Source of the DNA: Desulfobacterales bacterium | GTDB lineage: Bacteria > Desulfobacterota > Desulfobacteria > Desulfobacterales > JAEINQ01 | Length of the DNA stretch: 64,000 bases | Assembly: GCA_016342285.1 (NCBI GenBank) | Contig: JAEINQ010000038.1 | Location: 1 to 64,000, forward strand | Direction of reading: 5' to 3' | Part shown: piece after piece, positions 53,478 to 61,317 of the stretch | Layout of the letters: every line of letters begins with the position of its first letter | Position numbering within the stretch: position 1 is the stretch's first letter | Program-made: the position numbers and the translations under genes | Notes under the pieces: model-generated | What the model saw: the letters and a program-made list of their open reading frames with translations, nothing else | Told to the model about the DNA's origin: nothing | Database searches by the model: none

Positions 53478-53650
53478 CATGCTGTTACCGCGTGGTTGAC
53501 GGTTGCGGGTGTGTCGTCGGCACAGTCTGTTGCGACGGCCCGGACATGTCCAGTTGCCGCGTCAGTAGTTGCTGCTGATCGTCAGCGTTTCCGATTTCCA
53601 TAAAACAAACGGCGGTGGGGGTCTTTCCCCGCCGCCGTTTTCATTCATTG
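53478..53650 (+). ncRNA. Duplicated structured element with intrinsic terminator, copy 2
   Basis: The first 46 bases (53478-53523) are identical to copy 1; about 110 of the next 125 match. Pair G-C at 48461/48465 becomes A-T here, and two changes in the second hairpin (A to G, C to T) leave G-U pairs, so stems are kept. The terminator GGCGGTGGGG-GTCTTT-CCCCGCCGCC and TCATTCATT follow. It lies in the methyltransferase transcript, where it would at least end transcription. A frame reading CCYRVVDGCGCVVG, VCCDGPDMSSCRVSSCC and stop (53578) exists but has no ATG, GTG or TTG between the methyltransferase stop and the Cys block. Confidence 0.55.
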
Positions 53651-54470
53651 GGATGAAAAGGCATCACCACTGGCGGTAGATGATTCCATGGAGATCCGGT
53701 GGAATTCTCATCCCAAAAGAATATGTGTAAGGATTTCGGATCAAGTCGGACCTGTGACACCCCAGATTGGGATCTGTTTTTTAGCCTTCGCCAGCTCAAG
53801 TTGTGCAAGCGGCGTGTGTAAGAAGTCGATGAGGGGAAAATATGGAAAAACCATAAAAATAACAAAAGCCTACTGCGCAAACAGTAGGCTCTTTTTGACA
53901 TGGTGGAGATGAGGGGGAACGAGCAACCCTCAAAAAATCGCCACCACTTACAGCTAAAGCACCGATATTATTGAATTCGGATTTTCCCCTGGTATTCGCT
54001 TCGTACCAAAGCTTCGTACCATTTGTACCAACATATAAAATAGGTCCAGCCACATCGGGCTCGCCCTCCCTGCCCGACGAGGATTGGCATTCTTACCACA
54101 AAGAAACCCTTGCAGGCAATTGGCCTCGGAGATACTTGGTTCGTTCGAATTCCGTCCCCCTTGTCAACGGCGTGAGAGAGAGATCAACGCGCCCCATTTC
54201 GTGGAGGCAATATCGGTTTGTTTTTTTGTTGACGCTAAAAGTTTTGAACGTTACATTGCGTAACCGTTTTGACCGCTGACCCTGATCTCGACCTGAAGCT
54301 GCGTTTGATTCGATTTGTGCTGAACCGGATATAGTAGGTCACGCAATGGTTGCCAATAAACCGCCCCGGGGCAAGCCCCGAGTTGCCAGAAAAATAAACC
54401 TCCAAGGGGATTTGCAGCCAATTTTATGGGGTTGGGCCTCTGGGCCGGAACAACAGACAAGGCATTGGTA
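53651..54470. other. Non-coding stretch after the methyltransferase module
   Basis: About 820 bp without a convincing gene. It contains the terminator at 53866-53895, a tRNA-Ala-like 3' end in reverse orientation just after it (TGGTGGAGATGAGGGG, 53899-53914, with a corrupted T-loop) and a GC-rich hairpin CGGGGC-AAG-CCCCG (54366-54380). It may be debris of an integrated element; the next genes are phage-like. Confidence 0.4.
53866..53895 (+). terminator. Intrinsic terminator
   Basis: AGCCTACTG-CGCAAA-CAGTAGGCT followed by CTTTTTG: a 9-bp perfect stem, 6-nt loop and T-run. There is no recognised gene directly upstream on the plus strand, so the transcript it ends is unknown. Confidence 0.85.
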
Positions 54471-54475
54471 AAATC

Positions 54476-54512
54476 AAAGCTCGCTTCTTTTCCAGGAAGC
54501 GGGCTTTTTTAT
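54476..54512 (+). terminator. Intrinsic terminator or attenuator before the C1q-like gene
   Basis: GCTCGCTTC-TTTTCCAG-GAAGCGGGC followed by six T. It lies 32 bp upstream of the next start codon, with no gene close before it, so attenuation of a leader transcript is possible. Confidence 0.7.
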
Positions 54513-54543
54513 TGTCCACACCAAATTATCGAGGGGTATTGAA

Positions 54544-55281
54544 ATGAACAAACGCTTATCTCTGATCGCTGTCCTTGCTGTTTTTTCCCTGGTTCTTTTT
54601 CCTTGCTCCGAGCTCATTGCCGACGGGCTGACGGTCAACTCGGACGGGTCGGTGAGCATCGGCACCCCGGCGGACGTGGGCAATATCCGGATTTCCGGGA
54701 ACACGATCTCCAGCATCGACGGCGATATCATCCTTTCCCCGGGCGGCACGGGATCGGTGGTCGCAGGGTCCGTAAGTACGGCCACTGTCGCCGCAACAGG
54801 CGGTGGCGGATTACAGCTTCACGACGACGGTGGAAACGGGCCAAAGGTCAACGACGGGGGCGCACTCACAAACATAAAACAACCGGGCTTTGCTGCAAAA
54901 GTCACTTCTGTTGTGAATAATGTAACCGGCAATGATGTTGTTTATGGCCTAACAGGGGCAATTTGGACAGAAATTTTTGACCATGGTGCTTGCCTTTCAA
55001 ATGGAACGTTTACGGCACCGGTAGACGGGTTTTACACTTTTAGCGGTATACTCCAAGTGTACCCGATTGGAACCAGGATTCTAAGAATTAGACTCATCAC
55101 TTCTAATGGTAGTTTCACAGCGTTTGAAGACGCCGGGACCAGCTATATAACAGAGTCGTTTACTTTTCCGGCATGGCTTGATGCGTCGGATACAGCTTAT
55201 TTAGAAATTATGGTGGCTACCGGGTCGCAAGACGTGGAACTTGGTGCTTTGACATATTTTGCAGGGACTTTGCTAAATTAG
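54544..55281 (+). CDS. Exported C1q-like domain protein
   Basis: The start follows GAGGGG. 245 residues: a signal peptide (LSLIAVLAVFSLVLFPC), a repetitive collagen-free stretch (DGSVSIGTPADVGNIRISGN, GTGSVVAGSVST) of the kind found in phage tail-fibre stalks, and a C-terminal C1q/TNF-type jelly roll (~115-245; GAIWTEIFDHGACLSNGTFT, APVDGFYTFSGILQV). C1q domains trimerise and bind surfaces or sugars. The signal peptide indicates export, so a secreted or surface-bound lectin-like protein is more likely than a virion part. Confidence 0.75.
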   Translation: MNKRLSLIAVLAVFSLVLFPCSELIADGLTVNSDGSVSIGTPADVGNIRISGNTISSIDGDIILSPGGTGSVVAGSVSTATVAATGGGGLQLHDDGGNGPKVNDGGALTNIKQPGFAAKVTSVVNNVTGNDVVYGLTGAIWTEIFDHGACLSNGTFTAPVDGFYTFSGILQVYPIGTRILRIRLITSNGSFTAFEDAGTSYITESFTFPAWLDASDTAYLEIMVATGSQDVELGALTYFAGTLLN

Positions 55282-55304
55282 CGACTCTAAGATTAGGAGG
55301 AGAT

Positions 55305-55568
55305 ATGATTATTACAACAACATTGTCGGACGTAGACGTGGCAGTGCTAAAAAATGATCTCGTAGACATTGAGCTATGGGTGAGCAGTGCAGTGGTTGGG
55401 AAAATTGCTGCCTGTAAAAAACGTATGATTGCCGAATGGACTCCACGGTTGATGGCTGATCCATCGGTTGTGTCAATCCCCGCCAATGAGGACGATTTAA
55501 TCACTCTGATTACGTCCAGGGCAGACTACCAGGACAGGGTGGAAAGGGATGCCACCGAGGGTCCGTAA
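55305..55568 (+). CDS. Small phage-type protein of unknown function
   Basis: 87 residues after an ideal AGGAGGAGAT site, 23 bp past the C1q-like gene. LSDVDVAVLKNDLVDIELWV then GKIAACKKRMIAEWTPRL and DLITLITSRADYQDRVERD resemble small proteins at the end of phage tail gene blocks, but no exact family is named. It is cytoplasmic. Its link to the C1q-like gene is positional only. Confidence 0.65.
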   Translation: MIITTTLSDVDVAVLKNDLVDIELWVSSAVVGKIAACKKRMIAEWTPRLMADPSVVSIPANEDDLITLITSRADYQDRVERDATEGP

Positions 55569-55690
55569 TGACCGAGATTACGGACCCTGCAAAGGTACCC
55601 CATATTTGGATCATATCCGCTAGATCCGAAAAGATGAAAAGAATCACGCAGAGGAGAAAATGTTTGCTACGGTAGGCTCAAATAGAGCGA

Positions 55691-55721
55691 CCCGCCGGGA
55701 TGCGCCAACATCACCGGCGGG
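55691..55721. other. Hairpin before the recombinase gene
   Basis: CCCGCCGG (55691-55698) and CCGGCGGG (55714-55721) form a perfect 8-bp stem with a 15-nt loop, 36 bp upstream of the recombinase start. There is no T-run. It could be a weak terminator or part of a recombination site. Confidence 0.4.
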
Positions 55722-55756
55722 CCTGACCACAACGAACCTGAGCTGGAGGTATCGTC

Positions 55757-56650
55757 ATGGCTGCCTGTTCCGTAGCAGTACACCCGTCCGTTCGTCAAAC
55801 CCCATCCATTTCCACGAAACATTTAACCAAGGCCTTAAAGCGGTTCCGCCTGCATTTGCTGGCCGACGTGGGGCTAAAGCCCAGCACGACCGACAACTAC
55901 CGCCGGATGCTGTCCAAACTATTGCGGGACCTGGGAAGCGCAGCCCCGGGCCACGACGCCCTGCGCGAGTACGTGGCTGCCATGCGCGAAGCCGGATATT
56001 CGCACAGCTATGTGTCCAACGTCTGCCTGGTGATCGAGGCATACACGGCGCATCAGGGCCGGTGCCTTTGTCTGGGCCGCGGCAAAAAACCCCTTCCTGC
56101 CCCCAAGGAGCCGTTGAGCGAAGGCGAGGTGGCCGTGATCATGGCCGCCTGCCGCGATCCGCGCGAGCGGGCCGTGATTTCGCTCCTGGCCTATTCGGGG
56201 ATGCGAAACGAAGAACTGTGCCGGCTTCGGCCGGCGGATATACTGATGGACACCCGGCAGGTGAGAATCCGGCAGGGCAAGGGCGGCAGTGGAAGATTGG
56301 CGAGAATTTCCGGGAAATGCTGCACGGACGCTGCCGTGTATCTTTCCGAGCATCCGCGGGGCGCCCAAGACTGGCTTTTTACCTCGCTTCGCCGAGGGAG
56401 GCAGTTCGAGGGGGCCACGGTGCGGCGTTTGGTGCGCCGGGTGGTGGCCCGCACCATGATCCAAAAGCCGGTTCACCCGCATTTGTTCCGGCACAGCCTG
56501 GCCTGCAACATGCTCTCTCGGGGCGCGAACCTGTTTGCGATCCGGGATCAGTTGGGGCACGCCGATATCCAGACCACCATGATCTATTTGCGCTCGGCCA
56601 ACAGCCGGGCAGCGGCTCAGTACGAGATGTATTGCCCTTCTTACTCATAG
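55757..56650 (+). CDS. Tyrosine recombinase (XerC/XerD-like integrase)
   Basis: 297 residues with an N-terminal SAM-like core-binding domain (~18-100; KHLTKALKRFRLHLLADVGL) and a catalytic domain with all key residues: Arg in YSGMRNEELCRL, Lys in RQGKGGSGR, HLFRHS (His-x-x-Arg), LGHADIQTTMIYLRS (His and the nucleophile Tyr). It is compact, like integron-less or phage-type XerCD relatives. The gene is followed after 48 bp by the 1522-residue adhesin gene on the same strand, an unusual pairing. A longer overlapping frame (55660-56661) is a GC-rich shadow. Confidence 0.88.
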   Translation: MAACSVAVHPSVRQTPSISTKHLTKALKRFRLHLLADVGLKPSTTDNYRRMLSKLLRDLGSAAPGHDALREYVAAMREAGYSHSYVSNVCLVIEAYTAHQGRCLCLGRGKKPLPAPKEPLSEGEVAVIMAACRDPRERAVISLLAYSGMRNEELCRLRPADILMDTRQVRIRQGKGGSGRLARISGKCCTDAAVYLSEHPRGAQDWLFTSLRRGRQFEGATVRRLVRRVVARTMIQKPVHPHLFRHSLACNMLSRGANLFAIRDQLGHADIQTTMIYLRSANSRAAAQYEMYCPSYS

Positions 56651-56697
56651 GGGCTGGATGACACCCCCTGCAAGGACCGGGTAGACGCGGAGAAAGA

Positions 56698-59600
56698 ATG
56701 AAGAAGATCGGAAAAACCTGTTGGGCGGCTGTTCTGACTGTTCTTTTCGTTTCCCAGGCTTTTGCTCAAACAGACCTGACACTTCAAAACGCTGCGGTAC
56801 CTTCCGGGGCGGTGCTGGTCTATTCGGCGGATAACACCATCACCGCCGGACCGGCCTATACCGTGTCGAGCGGGGCCGACCTGACCCTGCGGGCCGGGAC
56901 CAGCATCACCCTTGCCCCGGGATTTGAAGCCGAGACGGGAAGCAGCCTGCGCGTGCAGATTCTTGCTGTCGGAAACGAACCGCCTTCCGCCGATGCCGGT
57001 GCCGATCAGGCCGCCACCGAAGGCGACACGGTGACCCTGGACGGGAGCGCCTCAATAGACCCGGAACTGGCGGCACTCACCTACCACTGGTATTTTTTCT
57101 CCAAGCCCGAGGGGAGCACGGCCTCCCTTTCCGGGGCGGCCACGGCCGCGCCCTCCTTTGTCCCGGATCTTGCCGGCGATTATGAAGTCCGGCTCCGGGT
57201 CAATGACGGCACCTACGACAGCGCCCCGGATGCGATCATCGTTACCGTCACGCCGCCGCCCATCCAGGTGCCAGATGTGGTGGGCCTGCCGCTCCAGGCT
57301 GCCTCCGATGCGCTGACCGGTGCCGGTTTTGCCATCGGGCCGCTCACCTATCAATATGATGATAATTTCCCGGCCGGCCGGATCATCGCACAGGTTCCGG
57401 TCGCCGGCACCCTGCTGATCCCCGGCCTGCCGGTGGACCTTCATGTCTCATCAGGTCCGTGGCCGGTCCCAACGGCCAGCATCAGCGCCAGCCCCGCCAC
57501 CGTTGCTCCGGGGGCTTCCACGACCCTGAACTGGTCGTCGGTATGCGCAACGGCGCTTTCCATTGATCAGGGGATCGGGACCGTGGCGGCAACAGGCTCT
57601 GCCACGGCATCACCGTCTCAGACAACGACCTATACATTGACGGCCACAGGCCCCGGGGGCGCTGCCACCGCTTCTGTCACCGTCTACACGGAAAACCTGG
57701 CACCGGTGGCGGCGGCAGACAGCTACCCGGCCACCGAAGATACGCCCCTGAATGTTTCCGCCCCCGGTGTTCTTGGCAATGATGCGGACGTCAACCCGGA
57801 TCCCATGACGGCCGTTTTGGTCACCGGCCCGTCCAACGGCACCCTCAATTTGAACGCTGACGGCGCCTTTTCCTATACCCCGGCGGCAAACTTCAACGGC
57901 GCGGACACCTTTACCTATAAGGCCAGCGACGGCAGCCTCGATTCCCAGGTAGCGACGGTCACCATCAACATCGCGGCCGTAAACGATCCGCCGACCATAG
58001 ATGGGACGCCAGCGGCCAGCGTGGACCAGGACCAGTCCTACGCGTTCACTCCCGGTGCCGCGGACCCGGACAGCGGGGATTCATTCACGTTCAGTATTTC
58101 GGGAAAGCCGGCATGGGCGGATTTTAATTCTTCCTCCGGCACCCTTTCCGGCACCCCGGGCAACGCGGACGTGGGCACCTATTCAGGCATTGCCATCAGC
58201 GTTGCCGATGCGAGCGGGGCCGTCGCTTCCCTTTCGCCCTTTGATATTGCCGTGGTCAATGTCAACGATGCGCCCGTGGCCTTCCCCCAGACCAAGGTGG
58301 TTTTTGAAAACGGCTCAGCGTCCATTGCGCTCTCTGCCTCCGACGTGGACGGCGACGGGCTCACTTACGCCATTGTCACCCAACCGTCCCACGGCCAGCT
58401 CACCGGCACGGCCCCGAACCTGGTGTATACGCCCAGCGCCGATTACACCGGCCCGGATTCCTTTGCCTTTAAAGCCAATGACGGTGCCATCGATTCCAAT
58501 ACGGCGACGGTAACCATCGTGGCATGGCCGGTGGCCGGCTACCCGGTAGACCTGTATCTTGAAAACCAGACCCTTGCCTCTGGCCAAAACGTTTCCCATT
58601 TTGCGGCCAACAACATCTATGCCGGCCCCAGCTATGTGGTCCAAAGCGGGGCAAGCCTCTTTTTAGCGGCCGGAAACAGCGTCTTTTTGGAACCCGGGTT
58701 TCAGGTGGCGCCCGGCGGCGAACTGACCATTACCGTCTGCGGCGAAGATGTGGACGGACCGGAGCTGACCGATGTCTATCCGGCCCAATATTCGGTTGTC
58801 TACACCCAGGAGGATCTGACGATCCTTGCCACCTTCGACGATCCGGCCTCCGGGCTAAAATCGATCCGCCTGCTCGATGCCGACGGCAACGACATCACCG
58901 CCCAGGCCGTCATTACCGGCAACCTGCTGGAATTTACCATCGAAAACCCGACCAGCGGCACCTACCGGTATTTCGGAGTGGTGGAGGACAATTTCGGCAA
59001 TACCAACGTCGAAGAAATCGTCTTTACCCTGGATGTGGAAAACCCGCCGCCCTCCCCATCGCCGGAAGTCAACGACTCCCCCACGGCCGACGCACGTACG
59101 TTGGTGGCCATGGAGGATACCCCAAGGGGGTTCGTGCTCACCGGGTCCGACCCGGAAGGAGATGACCTATCCTTTTACCTTTTCTCCCAGCCGAGCCATG
59201 GAACCCTTTCAGGCACGGCGCCCCATCTGACCTACACGCCGGATGACGGTTACAGCGGCATGGACGGGTTCTACTTCAAGGTCGGCGACGGGAACGCTTA
59301 CAGCGCCCCGGCCTATGTGGAAATCAACATCTGGCCGGCCGCCGAGCACCCCGAGAACCTGACCCTTGAAAACGATACGGTCGCTTCCGGCCAGAGCCTT
59401 ATCTATTACGCCACCAACACCATCACGGCCGGCCCCGCCTATGTGGTGGAAGACGGCGCCAGCCTTGCCCTGAACGCCAGAAACAGCGTTGTCCTGGGAC
59501 CGGGCTTCCAGGTGGCCCCGGGCGGAACCCTGGACGTCAACGTCACCGGCCAGGACTACGAAGCTCCGGCGATCCTCAGCGCATGGCCGTCCGACGGCTC

Positions 59601-61266
59601 CACTGTGCCCACCCAGGGCGGAGCCATATCCTTTCTGGCCACCTTCAGCGACAATAGCTCTGGTTTGAAGCCGGTCAAACTGCTCGACGCCGATGGCAAC
59701 GACATCACCGCCCAGGCCACGCTTACGGAAAATACAATTGAAATTCAGATACAGAACCCTGAAAGCCGGGAATACCGATACACCCTGGTCCTGGAGGACA
59801 ACGCCGGCAACGCCACCATCGAAGATATTGCCTTTACCGTGGACGCCGTTGTTCCCGTGACCACCGCCAGCCCCACCAGCGGAGATTTTTCTGGCCCGGT
59901 CACAGTCGATCTGACCTGCAGCGAACCGGCCACCATCTATTATTCCACGGACGGTTATCCGCCCTTTGTGGGGGCGGAGAACACCACGGCGGCCACCGCA
60001 CCGGTTGAGGGAATCGTTCTGGATAAGGCCGCCAAGCTGATGTTTTTTGCCGTGGATCCGGCCGGTAACACCGAGGCCACCCAAAGCGAGATCTATCTTT
60101 TCGGCCCCATTCCGGGCGCCCTAGCCTACCTGGCCGCCGAGCCCAATGCCGGGGGCACGGCCATTGATCTTTCCTGGATCAACGATCTTCCGGTGAGCGT
60201 TTCGGGTTACCGGCTCTATCGAACCATCAGCCCACTGGATAAGACGATCCTGGACCAGAGCCGCGAGGGCGGGTATCCGCCGCCCGCCCGTTTGCGGATC
60301 GGGTCGGACCCGGTTACCGGGCTTGCTTATTCGGACACGGACATTCTGCCCGGCATCACCTACTGGTACGGCATCACCATCGTCGATGAAAACGGCGTTG
60401 AGGGGATCGTTTCCGAACTGGTGCCCGCAACTATCGAGGCCACCCAATCGGCTCAGACTGTTCAGGAGGCTATCGCGCGGGCCAAGGCGTGGCTGGCGAC
60501 GGTCCAGCATGAAACGGGCTATTGGGGAGAAAAGGAAGGCATCCGGATGCTTGCCACCAGCCAGGTGCTCAACGCCTTCAAGCAGGCCGGCGAGGACAAT
60601 GCCGGAGTCCGCCAAGGGCTGTTCTATCTGCGGGGGCATGTTGCGGACAACAACGATTTCCTGTCCCGCAAGATCCTTACCATGGACAGCTTCGGTTTGG
60701 ATGTCGAGGCCGACGTGAACCGTCTGGCTTCCCGCGGGAACATTTCTTACTGGGCAGTTGTAGGATGGGGGATTCAGAAGCGGTTCCGATATGATGCGTT
60801 CGATACGGCCATGGGTGCTATGGCCTTCGATAGTGCAACGCGGACGGTTAAGAACGTTTATGGATCCACCTTGTATAACTGGGCGCGTATTACGCTTAGA
60901 GATGAGTATGCTGCTATTGATAGCAGTGTGGAAAAGCGCTTCGGTTGGGTGGCCGGACAGGAACCGAGCGTTTTTGTCTCTTCATTGATCTATAGTATTT
61001 TGTATGAGACCTTCGGCGATCTCTCCTCCACCTTTCCTACCGCTTGGATTACCAGTGGCCAAAACGCGGACGGTTCTTATGGAAACGGTATTGTGGATAC
61101 TGTCGGGGTCCTGACTTGGCTTTCAAGAGAAACAACGATTCCGGAAACCGATAAGAATAACGCCATTGCCTACCTCGTTTCCCAACAGGGGATCAATGGG
61201 GCTTGGGAAAACGATCCCTTTATTACGGGCATGTGCCTCGAAGCGCTTCAGAAGCATAATCAGTAG
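56698..61266 (+). CDS. Large exported multidomain protein: Ig, PASTA-like, cadherin-like, CHB_HEX and toroid domains
   Basis: 1522 residues with a signal peptide (~1-24). Order: a 65-residue module LTLQNAAVPSGAVLVYSADN ... LAPGFEAETGSSLRV (three copies, ~25-90, ~615-680, ~885-950); a PKD-like domain (~92-185); PASTA-like VPDVVGLPLQAASDALTGAG (~188-255); Ig-like and cadherin-like domains (NLAPVAAADSYPATEDTPLN, NDAPVAFPQTKVVFENGSAS); a CHB_HEX-like fold (PVTTASPTSGDFSGPVTVDL ... IYYSTDGYPP, ~1055-1140); an Fn3-like domain; and from ~1250 an alpha-helical segment (VQEAIARAKAWLATVQHETG, IRMLATSQVLNAFKQAG, NAIAYLVSQQGINGAWENDP) resembling alpha/alpha-toroids. It ends without an anchor. The protein is probably a surface or secreted adhesin. 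Confidence 0.85.
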   Translation: MKKIGKTCWAAVLTVLFVSQAFAQTDLTLQNAAVPSGAVLVYSADNTITAGPAYTVSSGADLTLRAGTSITLAPGFEAETGSSLRVQILAVGNEPPSADAGADQAATEGDTVTLDGSASIDPELAALTYHWYFFSKPEGSTASLSGAATAAPSFVPDLAGDYEVRLRVNDGTYDSAPDAIIVTVTPPPIQVPDVVGLPLQAASDALTGAGFAIGPLTYQYDDNFPAGRIIAQVPVAGTLLIPGLPVDLHVSSGPWPVPTASISASPATVAPGASTTLNWSSVCATALSIDQGIGTVAATGSATASPSQTTTYTLTATGPGGAATASVTVYTENLAPVAAADSYPATEDTPLNVSAPGVLGNDADVNPDPMTAVLVTGPSNGTLNLNADGAFSYTPAANFNGADTFTYKASDGSLDSQVATVTINIAAVNDPPTIDGTPAASVDQDQSYAFTPGAADPDSGDSFTFSISGKPAWADFNSSSGTLSGTPGNADVGTYSGIAISVADASGAVASLSPFDIAVVNVNDAPVAFPQTKVVFENGSASIALSASDVDGDGLTYAIVTQPSHGQLTGTAPNLVYTPSADYTGPDSFAFKANDGAIDSNTATVTIVAWPVAGYPVDLYLENQTLASGQNVSHFAANNIYAGPSYVVQSGASLFLAAGNSVFLEPGFQVAPGGELTITVCGEDVDGPELTDVYPAQYSVVYTQEDLTILATFDDPASGLKSIRLLDADGNDITAQAVITGNLLEFTIENPTSGTYRYFGVVEDNFGNTNVEEIVFTLDVENPPPSPSPEVNDSPTADARTLVAMEDTPRGFVLTGSDPEGDDLSFYLFSQPSHGTLSGTAPHLTYTPDDGYSGMDGFYFKVGDGNAYSAPAYVEINIWPAAEHPENLTLENDTVASGQSLIYYATNTITAGPAYVVEDGASLALNARNSVVLGPGFQVAPGGTLDVNVTGQDYEAPAILSAWPSDGSTVPTQGGAISFLATFSDNSSGLKPVKLLDADGNDITAQATLTENTIEIQIQNPESREYRYTLVLEDNAGNATIEDIAFTVDAVVPVTTASPTSGDFSGPVTVDLTCSEPATIYYSTDGYPPFVGAENTTAATAPVEGIVLDKAAKLMFFAVDPAGNTEATQSEIYLFGPIPGALAYLAAEPNAGGTAIDLSWINDLPVSVSGYRLYRTISPLDKTILDQSREGGYPPPARLRIGSDPVTGLAYSDTDILPGITYWYGITIVDENGVEGIVSELVPATIEATQSAQTVQEAIARAKAWLATVQHETGYWGEKEGIRMLATSQVLNAFKQAGEDNAGVRQGLFYLRGHVADNNDFLSRKILTMDSFGLDVEADVNRLASRGNISYWAVVGWGIQKRFRYDAFDTAMGAMAFDSATRTVKNVYGSTLYNWARITLRDEYAAIDSSVEKRFGWVAGQEPSVFVSSLIYSILYETFGDLSSTFPTAWITSGQNADGSYGNGIVDTVGVLTWLSRETTIPETDKNNAIAYLVSQQGINGAWENDPFITGMCLEALQKHNQ

Positions 61267-61317
61267 CAAATGTAAAAGTCGACGATGTATTTGCAAAAAC
61301 TGAATAACGGCGAGAAA

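Noticed and set aside
55660..56661. Second plus frame overlapping the recombinase
   Set aside because: Arg/Gly-rich shadow; the catalytic RKHRHY set is in the other frame.
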